Shown piece after piece: positions 45,329 through 54,393 of a stretch of 64,000 bases of DNA (position 1 is the stretch's first letter; each line of letters begins with the position of its first letter). The DNA is taken from positions 1,709,234 to 1,773,233 of the forward strand of contig CP030886.1 of the NCBI GenBank assembly GCA_006969745.1, in the 5' to 3' direction. Source of the stretch: Cytophagaceae bacterium. GTDB lineage: Bacteria; Bacteroidota; Bacteroidia; Cytophagales; Cyclobacteriaceae. The position numbers were made by a program, and so were the translations under genes. The notes under the pieces were generated by a model that saw nothing but the letters and a program-made list of their open reading frames with translations, did no database searches and had not been told where the DNA came from.

Positions 45329-46588
45329 ATGCAGCTTGACCTAGAGGAATGTATTGATTTGGAAATAGTAAAAACAGAGAAGAGAAGACTCGAAATCTTT
45401 CTTGGTGTGCTTTTTTTTGCTCTGCTACTGCTATTTCTAAACATTACTTTCTTTCCTACCACTATTTCTGAAGTTTTTGTGGATGAGCGAAGTATGCAGC
45501 TTGGAGTGTACATGTCGATAGGTTTTATCGTCATACTATTCCTATCCAGGCTAATGGTTGGGAAAATTGCACATTGTGAAAAGCCACTTCCGGCATGGTA
45601 TAAATATTATTCTATAACCATTGATTCAGTTATCCCATTTGTCTGGTTGTTTTATATCATAAAATGGGAAGAAAACGGAATATTCCTTGACTCTCCACTG
45701 ATCTTCATCTTTTTCCCAATCATCATTGTTTCGGCTTTGCACCTAAGCTTCTGGCTCAGTTTTCTTAATGGTTTGATAATAGCTACGATATATGCACTCA
45801 TTACCTTGTGGACATTTGATAGCTATGATACTGCCTACATGCTTCCATCGATTGTTTTCTACACTAAAGCCACAATGTTTTTAATTGCCGGTGTTTGTGC
45901 TGGCCTGGTTGCCAAGGAATTAAATAAGAGGTTGACCATATCTATCCGTACGCAAGAAGAACGTGATCAAATGGAATCTCTTTTTAGTCAGCAAGTATCA
46001 AAAGAAGTAGTTCAAGCGCTCACAGAAGCTGGTGGGGCAAGCTTTAAGATTAAGGCTTCAGTTCTATTCCTGGACATCCGAAACTTTACCAATCGGGTTC
46101 AAAGTCTTTCGCCGGAAGATGTGAATGCATTCCAGAATCGATTTTTTGGTCCTATAATGGACTGTATACATGAAAATAACGGAATGATCAACCAACTGAT
46201 GGGTGATGGACTAATGGCTTCATTCGCCTCTGAAGAAGGTGATGCCCCTGAAAGCGCATTCAACGCAGCTCGCGATATACTTTCCAGGGTAAGTCAAATG
46301 AACAAATCAGAGTGGTCTGATGAGATAAAAGTTGGCATTGGTATTCACAATGGAGAGATCATAGCCGGCAACATTGGGAATAGCACTCGACAGCAATTTT
46401 CTATTTCAGGCATTCCTGTGATCACTGCTGCACGCCTGGAGCAGCTCACCAAAGAGTACAATTGTTCATGGCTTGTCTCCTCTCATTTTTACAAGGAAAT
46501 TAAGCACCTTGCTAAAAATGGCAGTTCTCTCGGAGACGTCAAATTAAAAGGTATCGATCAGGAAATGGAAATTATAAAATTGGCTTAA
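45329..46588 (+). CDS. Six-helix membrane class III nucleotide cyclase with unusual base-recognition residues
   Basis: 419 residues. Six membrane helices (about 22-42, 57-76, 97-112, 123-138, 142-162, 172-196) lead through a coiled linker (LFSQQVSKEVVQAL, 219-231) into a class III cyclase domain (242-419). Both metal aspartates are kept, D249 in LFLDIRNFT and D293 in MGDGLMASF, and Arg369 in AARLE is kept. The purine-specifying positions are changed: the usual Lys is Gln289, the usual Asp is Ile362 and the usual Asn is Ile365. It could make an unusual cyclic nucleotide or be weakly active. ppk1 follows after one base. A PycTM effector gene lies 2 kb away, facing it. Confidence 0.85.
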   Translation: MQLDLEECIDLEIVKTEKRRLEIFLGVLFFALLLLFLNITFFPTTISEVFVDERSMQLGVYMSIGFIVILFLSRLMVGKIAHCEKPLPAWYKYYSITIDSVIPFVWLFYIIKWEENGIFLDSPLIFIFFPIIIVSALHLSFWLSFLNGLIIATIYALITLWTFDSYDTAYMLPSIVFYTKATMFLIAGVCAGLVAKELNKRLTISIRTQEERDQMESLFSQQVSKEVVQALTEAGGASFKIKASVLFLDIRNFTNRVQSLSPEDVNAFQNRFFGPIMDCIHENNGMINQLMGDGLMASFASEEGDAPESAFNAARDILSRVSQMNKSEWSDEIKVGIGIHNGEIIAGNIGNSTRQQFSISGIPVITAARLEQLTKEYNCSWLVSSHFYKEIKHLAKNGSSLGDVKLKGIDQEMEIIKLA

Positions 46589-46589
46589 A

Positions 46590-48572
46590 GTGAAGCTATT
46601 CAATAGAGATCTTAGTTGGCTATCCTTCAATCATCGAGTCTTAATGGAGGCAATGGATGCCAATGTTCCCTTGCTTGAAAGACTCAGATTTATTGCCATA
46701 TATTCTTCCAACCTCGATGAGTTCTTTAGAGTTCGAGTTGCCAACATCAGAAATATCAAACAAATTGATAAAAAGAAGATCAATAAGCGAATTGACTTTG
46801 ATGCTGCGATCCTACTGGACCAAATTCACAAAGAGGTAAATCAACAACTTGAAGAATATGGTTCTGTCCTAAACGGGATAATTGAGCAGCTAAAAGCAGA
46901 AAATCATGTAATCTGCATGCACGCAGATGAAATTCCGGAATCCATCTATCCTGAGCTACTGCATTATTTTAAAACCAAGGTCTCAGCCTTTTTACAACCT
47001 ATTGAGCTTTCTAAAAATGAGCCCCTATTTCTTGATAATCAGGCCATTTACTTGGCAGTTCAATTGAAAAACGGAAGCATTAAAATAGTAAATATTCCTA
47101 CTCAGCATTTGAGCCGGTTTTCTTCATTTAAGATAAAAAATACTACCTACTATATTTTTCTAGATGATGTTATTCGCATTCACCTTGATATCTTGTTTCC
47201 CAACAATGAAATAGTCTCTTCGCATGCCATTAAGCTGAATAAAGATTCAGATCTTCAAATTGATGATGAATTTGAAGGGAACCTCGTGAAAAAAATAGAA
47301 AAGCAAATTCACAAAAGAAATCTTGGCGCACCCTCACGATTTCTGTTTGATAAAATTATGAGTGGCCAACTTATCGAGATGCTTGTTCAAAAACTTGAAC
47401 TGAAGTCGGAAGATATGATTAAAGGCGGTAGATATCACAACTTGAATGATTTCTTTCAAATAGATATCAGGGACCATGATTTTGTATACCCCAAGCTACC
47501 TACAGTTCAAATTGCAGAGCTTGAATCGAGCAGATCCATTTTTGACAGCATAGAAAAAAAGGCTCGATTATTACACTTCCCATATCAGTCTTACGATTAC
47601 GTATTGCAATTCTTTAATGAGGCAGCCATTGATCCCGATGTAGAAGAGATTAATGTGACCTTTTATCGGATGGCTAAGAAATCGTTCATCGCTGAAGCAT
47701 TGATCAGTGCTGCACGAAACGGAAAAAAAGTGATGGTCTTTATGGAAGTAAAGGCCCGATTTGATGAACAAAATAATTTGGAATGGGCCAGAAAAATGAG
47801 AGCAGCTGGAGTCAAGATTATCTATAGTATGCCCGGGCTCAAGGTTCATGCAAAGGTCGCCCTCATAAAAAAGAAAGATAAAATGTATGGCTTTTTTGGA
47901 ACAGGCAACCTCAACGAAAAAACCTCTGAAATATATTGTGATCATGGGTTACTATCTACCGACCCTGAATTGACAAATGAACTTTCTGAAGTCTTTAAAC
48001 ACCTGCTCACTCGATATACTCCACCGTCTTTTAATCATTTGATTGTCTCCCAGTTTGGGGCCTTGGAAACATTTATTTCCAAGATTGAGAGAGAAATTCG
48101 ACATGCAGAAGCCGGAAGGGAGGCCAGACTTATTATTAAAATCAACAATCTACAAGAAACCTCATTGATTGAAAAGCTATATGAAGCTGCAGAGAGAGGT
48201 GTAGATGTGAAACTAATTGTTAGAAGTATTTGCTGCTTGATCCCAAACAAAAACCTTAAGGTCAAACGAATAGTAGACCGTTACCTTGAGCATGGTCGTG
48301 TTTTCTACTTTCACAATGATGGCTCTCAGGAGGTTTACCTGGGATCATCTGACTGGATGAACAGAAACCTCCACCGTCGGATCGAAGTGTGCTTTCCGAT
48401 AAAGGAAGACCAGATGAAACAGGAAATTCTCACCATCTTAAAGTTTCAATGGCAGGATGACGTAAAGGGAGTGTGGCTTTCTGAAAATATGGAGAATATT
48501 CGTCCCGACTCAGAAAGCGCTATTCGGGCACAAATAAGTACCTACGAATACCTTAAAAATCAATATGGGTAA
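46590..48572 (+). CDS. ppk1: Polyphosphate kinase 1
   Basis: PPK1 makes polyphosphate from ATP reversibly. 660 residues from a GTG start, beginning with the canonical NRDLSWLSFNHRVLMEA. The phospholipase-D-like C-terminal half has the catalytic histidine region PGLKVHAKVALIKKK and GFFGTGNLNEKTSEIYCDHG, with the second His in NLHRRIEVCFP. It starts one base after the cyclase gene, so the two share a message. The 3' end overlaps the convergent PycTM gene by 13 bases. Confidence 0.96.
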   Translation: MKLFNRDLSWLSFNHRVLMEAMDANVPLLERLRFIAIYSSNLDEFFRVRVANIRNIKQIDKKKINKRIDFDAAILLDQIHKEVNQQLEEYGSVLNGIIEQLKAENHVICMHADEIPESIYPELLHYFKTKVSAFLQPIELSKNEPLFLDNQAIYLAVQLKNGSIKIVNIPTQHLSRFSSFKIKNTTYYIFLDDVIRIHLDILFPNNEIVSSHAIKLNKDSDLQIDDEFEGNLVKKIEKQIHKRNLGAPSRFLFDKIMSGQLIEMLVQKLELKSEDMIKGGRYHNLNDFFQIDIRDHDFVYPKLPTVQIAELESSRSIFDSIEKKARLLHFPYQSYDYVLQFFNEAAIDPDVEEINVTFYRMAKKSFIAEALISAARNGKKVMVFMEVKARFDEQNNLEWARKMRAAGVKIIYSMPGLKVHAKVALIKKKDKMYGFFGTGNLNEKTSEIYCDHGLLSTDPELTNELSEVFKHLLTRYTPPSFNHLIVSQFGALETFISKIEREIRHAEAGREARLIIKINNLQETSLIEKLYEAAERGVDVKLIVRSICCLIPNKNLKVKRIVDRYLEHGRVFYFHNDGSQEVYLGSSDWMNRNLHRRIEVCFPIKEDQMKQEILTILKFQWQDDVKGVWLSENMENIRPDSESAIRAQISTYEYLKNQYG

Positions 48573-49183
48573 GGAGACTTAAAGAAAAGTTCCGCTACAA
48601 TAAAACCTAGGATTGCCAGCACAAACCCAAACATGAAAATAGTATAGCTCATACGAAGCAATCTATACTTTTTGCCGAGTACTGCACCAAGAAAATATAT
48701 ATCCTTAATCATGCTACCATAGAGATAATCAGCGTCTTTAAGCATCTCTTTCATTCCCCATTGAAAATCCTCTAGTTTCATTCGATGGAAATTTCCAAAG
48801 AATAACAAGTTAGCCTTCTTGTTTATAATATCTTCATGTTCAAACTTCCCTTTTGTGACATTTGGGCGTGTGGCCAAAACAGCAAATACGATAGTAGTTA
48901 AACACACCAAAGTCAACAAGACTGCCGGTATAGTCATGTGAGGATATTCTTCAAGTTTTCTGATCAATACAGAAACCAATACCGACAAGATAATCGAGTT
49001 TATGGATATCATAATGTTTGCCTTATTATCGGCAATTGCGCTGAGTTCCATATGATTCTTAGAAGTTGTGCGAAACATTGTCTCTATACCACGAGTGGGT
49101 GTGAGCTTCTTCGCCTTCTTCACCTTTTTTTTCAGCTTGGCGACCTTTTCTTCTAGCTCTTCTACTTTTTCGCTTTCTTCCAT
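48560..49183 (-). CDS. PycTM/DUF5706 membrane effector (Pycsar-type)
   Basis: 207 residues. A coiled N-terminus (1-30, EEKVAKLKKKVKKAKK) is followed by the DUF5706 core: HMELSAIADNKANIMISINS, leading into TM1 (54-75), TM2 (83-105), a cytosolic segment (NKKANLLFFGNFHRMKLEDF) and TM3 (177-200). In Pycsar defence, PycTM proteins sense cCMP or cUMP made by a PycC cyclase and disrupt the membrane. Here the ATG lies 22 bases inside the HD gene upstream, in a -1 relation. Many Bacteroidota homologues, as I know them, are single HD-PycTM proteins of about 400 residues. A defensive role is not shown. Confidence 0.85.
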   Translation of the reverse strand: MEESEKVEELEEKVAKLKKKVKKAKKLTPTRGIETMFRTTSKNHMELSAIADNKANIMISINSIILSVLVSVLIRKLEEYPHMTIPAVLLTLVCLTTIVFAVLATRPNVTKGKFEHEDIINKKANLLFFGNFHRMKLEDFQWGMKEMLKDADYLYGSMIKDIYFLGAVLGKKYRLLRMSYTIFMFGFVLAILGFIVAELFFKSPYPY

Positions 49184-49779
49184 ACTTTAAGGCGATCTCG
49201 CACCTTCTTTAAATTTTCTTTTACTGCAGATTCGTAGTTCTTCTTGGCATATTCAGTGAAAAAGCAATGCTGATCCAAAAACTCCTGATTCATCTGAAGC
49301 CACTCGTTTTCTGGGATTTTGCAAAATTTGGTTGTCTCAATCTCCTGATGTAGAAGGTCTGCTTTCTCAAAATAATCTTGATCCGCCAGATGCATGAGAT
49401 CTGCATCGCAGAGAATTCTCTCAAGGTTATTTTTCGGATTTTGGGGCATCTGGGTTGCCATAATACACCCCTCCACTTTCTCTATTCTTTCTTCAGGGTA
49501 ATTTCTTTTTTCCAGAAATTCTCGTGCCATTGTAGCACCATTTCTCTCATGCTGCTCACACCCTCTGGTATAACCAAGATCATGAAACCAAGCTGCAATT
49601 TGGACCACTTCCATATCCTCCTCAGAAATTTTTTGTTTCATTGCAATCTCCTCGGCTGACGCCACCACATCCAACGTGTGATTTATAGAATGATAGGTCA
49701 TATTATCAGGAAGCTGCTTGGAAAGCACCTTGATCGCATGATCCTTCACTTCGTTAATTATGGAACTAGAAATCATCAT
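49162..49779 (-). CDS. HD-domain phosphohydrolase, upstream partner of the PycTM gene
   Basis: 205 residues with a complete HD metal site: H34 in YHSINHTLDVV, H66-D67 in AAWFHDLGY and a distal Asp in ILCDADLMHL (D125/D127). HD proteins cleave phosphates from nucleotides or (p)ppGpp; the substrate here is unknown. The last codons AAA AAG are followed by TAG. A -1 slip on this A-rich run would enter the PycTM frame and join both into 406 residues. Otherwise the 22-base overlap implies translational coupling. Confidence 0.85.
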   Translation of the reverse strand: MMISSSIINEVKDHAIKVLSKQLPDNMTYHSINHTLDVVASAEEIAMKQKISEEDMEVVQIAAWFHDLGYTRGCEQHERNGATMAREFLEKRNYPEERIEKVEGCIMATQMPQNPKNNLERILCDADLMHLADQDYFEKADLLHQEIETTKFCKIPENEWLQMNQEFLDQHCFFTEYAKKNYESAVKENLKKVRDRLKVWKKAKK

Positions 49780-49854
49780 TCTCTATAATCCTACACAAAA
49801 TAGAACAAAAATTAGGCAATTTAGTGTTGTAAGCTTGACATTTTAGACCAACCT

Positions 49855-50772
49855 ATGCATTTCATAAAGAACATACCTGCTATTTTATTGTTCGTCGTGA
49901 TCATTTCTTTTGGTCAAAGTTGTTCTACGACTACTTTCGGTCAGCATGCCGACAGCCTTTTTTTGGTCACTGAAAACGTGAGTATTTCATATGACATAAA
50001 ACGACCAAATAAGCGATACTACATGCCGTATGTGCTAGAAGAAATCAGCGGCTTGTCGTTTATGAGTCCCAATTACGTTTTGGCAGTTGATGACGAATCC
50101 GGAAGAGTCTTTCAATACGATTTATCAAAAGAAGAAATAATTCATTCGATTGAATTTTATAAGCCGGGAGACTATGAAGGTGTAGAATTTATTGATAATA
50201 AAGTTTTCGTTCTTAAAAGTGATGGTGACATCCTAAAATTTGAATATGGCTCCAAAAAGCAGCTAAAAGCAACAAAATATGAGAATGATTTAAATGCAGA
50301 TAATGACACTGAGGGTCTGGGTTTTGATCCCGATTCTAATTGCTTATTAATTGCGTGCAAAGAAGATGGAAGAATTGGCAAAGAAAAAATAAAAGGGCGT
50401 GCGTTCTATACCTTAGATATCAAGAAAATGAAACTCAATAAGAAACCTGCCTTCATAATTGGACCCGATGAACTGGAAACATTCTGGGAAAAAAGTCGAA
50501 ATTTCGACTATGAAAAGAAGCGAATAAAGTTTAAACCATCAGCAATTGCCACGCATCCAATATCAGGTCACTTCTATATCCTCTCCTCGGTGGGAAAAAT
50601 GTTGGTAGTCGTAAATAAGTCAGGAGAAATATTAGCAACATATCCTATATCACCAAGAGTCCTCGGCCAACCTGAGGGTCTATGCTTTTCTCCTTCTGGC
50701 GATATGTACATAAGCAGTGAAGGAGAGGGTGATCGAGGATATATTTTAAAATTTGAAATGAAAAAATCTTAA
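49855..50772 (+). CDS. SdiA-regulated-type beta-propeller lipoprotein
   Basis: 305 residues. A lipoprotein signal ends at FGQSC (Cys23). The six-bladed SdiA-regulated domain is recognised by LEEISGLSFMSPNYVLAVDDESG, DYEGVEFIDNKVFVLKSDG, DTEGLGFDPDSNCLLIACKE and PEGLCFSPSGDMYISSEGEG. Family members may cleave or bind phosphate esters, phytase-like, but the function is unproven. It lies one base before the large phosphoesterase gene, so the two likely act together on an extracytoplasmic phosphorylated substrate. Confidence 0.85.
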   Translation: MHFIKNIPAILLFVVIISFGQSCSTTTFGQHADSLFLVTENVSISYDIKRPNKRYYMPYVLEEISGLSFMSPNYVLAVDDESGRVFQYDLSKEEIIHSIEFYKPGDYEGVEFIDNKVFVLKSDGDILKFEYGSKKQLKATKYENDLNADNDTEGLGFDPDSNCLLIACKEDGRIGKEKIKGRAFYTLDIKKMKLNKKPAFIIGPDELETFWEKSRNFDYEKKRIKFKPSAIATHPISGHFYILSSVGKMLVVVNKSGEILATYPISPRVLGQPEGLCFSPSGDMYISSEGEGDRGYILKFEMKKS

Positions 50773-50773
50773 C

Positions 50774-53700
50774 ATGAGAAAGCTGCTCATCTTACTTCTT
50801 CTCTTTCCGATTTTTTCATGGGCTCAGAAAGTCTACTTGATTGGGGATGCTGGTGAACCAAAATATCCAGATAAAAACCTGGAACTCCTTGAACAGAAAT
50901 TTGAAAATGCCACAGAAAAAGACTTTCTGATTTTTCTAGGAGATAACCTCTATCCAAAAGGATTGCCTGGAAAAGAAGATCCCAAGAGGAGTGAGATGGA
51001 AAACAAGCTAATTCCACAACTCGAAGTGATGAAAGCTTTTCCTGGTAAAGCATACATTATTCCCGGCAATCATGATTGGGCTCAAGGACGAAACTATGGC
51101 TGGGAGCGAGCCCTGGAAATGGAACGATTCATCAGAAACTATTTTGATGGTGAAAATGTGTTTCTACCAATGGGAGGATGTCCAGGTCCATATGAAATTC
51201 CCATGACCAATAAATCCACACTTATCTTATTGAATACCCAGTATTTTCTCCATGGCTGGGATAAGCCGGACGAAGAGGACAACTGTGATAACAAATCTAC
51301 AATTGAAGCGCTCGAGGACTTGAAATCAATTGTACAAAGAAATGCAGGAAAACACATACTTATTGCTGCACATCATCCGATGTATACCTACGGCGAACAC
51401 AATGGTAATTTCAGCTTTAAAGATCAAATGAAACCCCTTCCAATTTTGGGGAGCATTCAGCCGCTTTTCCGAAAGCTAATTGGAAATATCCAGGACAATA
51501 CGCATCCAAAGTATCGGGCGATTATGAAGCAGATACTTGCTGCAATGAACGAAGCTGAAAATGTTATATATGCTGCGGGTCACGAGCATTCACTCCAGTT
51601 TATACAAAATGATGGACATCACTTTGTCGTAAGCGGCTCAGGATCGAAAGTTACTCATGTAAAAAAAGGTAAGAGTAGCTTATTTGCGAAGGAGGAACAA
51701 GGCTTCGCAATACTTGAAATGTATGAATCCGGGGAAGCTTCAGTGGCCTATTGGGGAATTGAAGGTGGATTACTTTTCGAAAAGGACATTTATAAAAAAG
51801 AGTTAAAGGAAACACTCAAAGAGATTCCTGAGCTAGATTTTTCAGACAGCACAGTGACTGTTGTTGCTAGTCGTAAGTATGAAGGCGACAAGGGCAAACA
51901 TCGCTGGCTTGGCAAGAATTATCGGGATGTCTGGAGCACACCGATTGAAGTAGATGTCTTTGACCTTGGGTCAGAAAAAGGTGGCTTATCAGTGGTGAAA
52001 AAAGGCGGCGGCATGCAAACCAAATCCCTCCGTCTACAAGCAAAGGACGGCAAGCAATATGTACTAAGGTCAGTGGAAAAATATCCTGAAAATGCCATAC
52101 CAATAGCTCTGCAAAAAACCTTCGCACAAGACATTGTAGAAGACCAGATTTCTGCGTCCCACCCTTATGGGGCGTTTGTGATTCCACCACTTGCAGAAGC
52201 TGCAAACATCTATCATACCAATCCCAAACCAGTCTTCATTCCAGATGATCCACGCTTGGGTCAGTTTCAAAGCACTTTTGCCGGAACGCTTGCCCTTTAT
52301 GAAGAACGAGCCAATGAAGAGGCTTCCAGAGATCCACACTTTGGTGGAGGAGAAGACATTGATGGTACAGATACCGTAATTGAAAATCTGAAAGAAGACA
52401 ATGACAATACAGTAGATCAAAATTTTGTCGTTCGAAATCGACTATTCGATATGTGGATCGGCGACTGGGACAGGCACGACGATCAGTGGCGGTGGGCCCA
52501 ATTTGATCAGAAAAATGGTAATATGTATCGTCCAATTCCTAGGGATCGCGATCAGGCATTTTTTATGAATGAGGGAATCATCCCTACTATAGCTGCGCGA
52601 AAATGGGCTTTGCCTAAAATTGAAGGCTTTGACGAAAAAGTAAACTGGGCACCTGGAATAAGCCAAAATGCGCGATTTTTTGATCGAACATTTATGAACG
52701 AGCCGGACTGGACGGATTGGAAAGAGCAGATTGACTTCCTACAAGAAAATCTAACTGATCAGGTTATTGAAAACGCCATTTCCACTTGGCCTGACCAGAT
52801 CGAAAAACTTACCGGTGAGAAAATAAAAAAAGGCCTGAAAGCTCGAAGAGACAACATGGAATCTTATGTGCGTGAGTTGTACTTGTTTCTTTCCAAAGAA
52901 GTGGAAGTGGTAGGATCCGATAAGCATGAATATTTTACGGTGGAGCATTTAAACGATAACGAAACCAAAGTCACCGTAAGAAAGCGCAAGAAAGATGGTG
53001 AAATTGAACACCTAATGTATGAGCGAATTTTCAAGGCCGAAGAAACCAAAGAAATCCGACTTTATGGATTAGATGGAGAGGACATCTTTGAAGTAAAAGG
53101 CCAATCAAGGATCAAAATTCGAATCATCGGAGGTACCGATAAAGACCTAATTATTAACGGAAACGCAGACGACAAACTGTCAAAAGTTAAAGTGTACGAC
53201 CGCTACAAAAGCACCCAAGTTCAGGGAAATTCCAAAGGTATTCTTAAGCTAAGTGACAACCCGGATATTAATAGGTACGATCGTAAAGCCTACAAATATG
53301 ACATCCTCATGCCACTTGTGACAGGAGCTATAAATCCGGATGACGGGATATATCTCGGCGGTGGATTTGATTATACCAAACACGGTTGGAGAAAAGAGCC
53401 TTTTGCCACGAAACATACATTCAATGCCATTGGAGCCTTCGCGACAGGATCATTCCAATTCAAGTATACAGGCGATTATACGGATGTTATAGCCAAATGG
53501 TCACTCAATACTTCAGCACTTTGGCAAGAGCCATTCTTCGTTCACAATTTCTTTGGTATTGGCAATGAAACCGATTTCTTGATGGATCAGTTTGTAGCGC
53601 CTGATGATGATCCTATAGACTATTATCGTGTTCGTATGGATCGCTTAGAATTAGATGCCGGTTTATCTCGAAACGTGGGAGCCAAAGCTAAATTCTATTT

Positions 53701-54358
53701 TGGTGGCGGGTACAAATCTGTTGAGGTAGAAAATACGGCCAATCGGTTCATCTCTGATCAATCTACAGATGCATCTGATTTTGAAGCTAACCAATATGCG
53801 AGATTTTTGACAGGCATTTCCTTTGACTCTAGAGACCATAAGATCTTGCCGAAAGCTGGCATGACAGGAAAAGCAGAAATCGAACATTTGGAAGCTATAA
53901 CTGATATTTCGGAAAGCACTACCCGGTTGAGTGCGGAGTGGTCATTCTTTCTTACAGCCAGGCTTCCATCGAGGCTAGTTATAGGCAATAGGTTGGGTGT
54001 AGCTCATATTACTTCTGATCAGTTTGACTTTTTTAATGCAAACATTCTTGGTGGACGTACCAACCTGAGAGGGTACAGGCGGACACGATTTTATGGTCAA
54101 ACCTCCTTTTATCATAACCTGGACTTAAGGTTGAAATTGGCTTCTTTCCGTAGCTACATTTTTCCGGGACAATTTGGATTACTGGCTTTCCATGATATCG
54201 GGCGTGTATGGATTGATAATGAAAATTCAGATGAATGGCATGCAGGCAAAGGGTTTGGCATTTGGGTGAGTCCACTCAATACGCTAGTGCTCAATCTCAA
54301 TTATGCTTTTGGAGAGGATGAAAACCTTCCGACATTCTCAATGAATTTCTTTTTCTAA
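50774..54358 (+). CDS. Outer-membrane metallophosphoesterase fused to a beta-barrel
   Basis: 1194 residues in one chain. A signal peptide (1-17) precedes a calcineurin-like phosphoesterase (18 to about 300) with GDAGEP, GDNLYP (56-61), GNHDW (98-102), AAHHPMYTYG and GHEHSLQF, a complete dimetal site. A middle region of about 400 residues includes DRDQAFF, MWIGDWDRHDDQWRW and TKVTVRKRKKDGE. The last 400 residues are a surface-antigen/BamA-like barrel (LGGRTNLRGYRRTRFYG) ending in MNFFF, a terminal Phe as needed for BAM insertion. This places phosphatase activity at the cell surface, probably for phosphate scavenging. Confidence 0.85.
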   Translation: MRKLLILLLLFPIFSWAQKVYLIGDAGEPKYPDKNLELLEQKFENATEKDFLIFLGDNLYPKGLPGKEDPKRSEMENKLIPQLEVMKAFPGKAYIIPGNHDWAQGRNYGWERALEMERFIRNYFDGENVFLPMGGCPGPYEIPMTNKSTLILLNTQYFLHGWDKPDEEDNCDNKSTIEALEDLKSIVQRNAGKHILIAAHHPMYTYGEHNGNFSFKDQMKPLPILGSIQPLFRKLIGNIQDNTHPKYRAIMKQILAAMNEAENVIYAAGHEHSLQFIQNDGHHFVVSGSGSKVTHVKKGKSSLFAKEEQGFAILEMYESGEASVAYWGIEGGLLFEKDIYKKELKETLKEIPELDFSDSTVTVVASRKYEGDKGKHRWLGKNYRDVWSTPIEVDVFDLGSEKGGLSVVKKGGGMQTKSLRLQAKDGKQYVLRSVEKYPENAIPIALQKTFAQDIVEDQISASHPYGAFVIPPLAEAANIYHTNPKPVFIPDDPRLGQFQSTFAGTLALYEERANEEASRDPHFGGGEDIDGTDTVIENLKEDNDNTVDQNFVVRNRLFDMWIGDWDRHDDQWRWAQFDQKNGNMYRPIPRDRDQAFFMNEGIIPTIAARKWALPKIEGFDEKVNWAPGISQNARFFDRTFMNEPDWTDWKEQIDFLQENLTDQVIENAISTWPDQIEKLTGEKIKKGLKARRDNMESYVRELYLFLSKEVEVVGSDKHEYFTVEHLNDNETKVTVRKRKKDGEIEHLMYERIFKAEETKEIRLYGLDGEDIFEVKGQSRIKIRIIGGTDKDLIINGNADDKLSKVKVYDRYKSTQVQGNSKGILKLSDNPDINRYDRKAYKYDILMPLVTGAINPDDGIYLGGGFDYTKHGWRKEPFATKHTFNAIGAFATGSFQFKYTGDYTDVIAKWSLNTSALWQEPFFVHNFFGIGNETDFLMDQFVAPDDDPIDYYRVRMDRLELDAGLSRNVGAKAKFYFGGGYKSVEVENTANRFISDQSTDASDFEANQYARFLTGISFDSRDHKILPKAGMTGKAEIEHLEAITDISESTTRLSAEWSFFLTARLPSRLVIGNRLGVAHITSDQFDFFNANILGGRTNLRGYRRTRFYGQTSFYHNLDLRLKLASFRSYIFPGQFGLLAFHDIGRVWIDNENSDEWHAGKGFGIWVSPLNTLVLNLNYAFGEDENLPTFSMNFFF

Positions 54359-54363
54359 AAATT

Positions 54364-54385
54364 CCCCTTGTCTCTTGACAAGGGG
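54364..54385. terminator. Bidirectional terminator between convergent genes
   Basis: A perfect 9-bp stem CCCCTTGTC/GACAAGGGG with loop TCTT lies 5 bases after the phosphoesterase stop. AAAAA on the left gives a T-tract on the minus strand for the DUF1573 gene. Confidence 0.85.
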
Positions 54386-54393
54386 AGGTAAAA

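Noticed and set aside
49165..49171. Classical A-AAA-AAG dnaX-type frameshift heptamer
   Set aside because: The base before AAA AAG is G, so tandem re-pairing is imperfect. Only a weaker single-codon slip is possible, so this is a hypothesis and not an annotation.
45329..49779. Calling the cyclase/PycTM region a confirmed Pycsar anti-phage system
   Set aside because: Cyclase and effector are on opposite strands with ppk1 between them, there is no mobile-element context, and HD-PycTM proteins are widespread in Bacteroidota.
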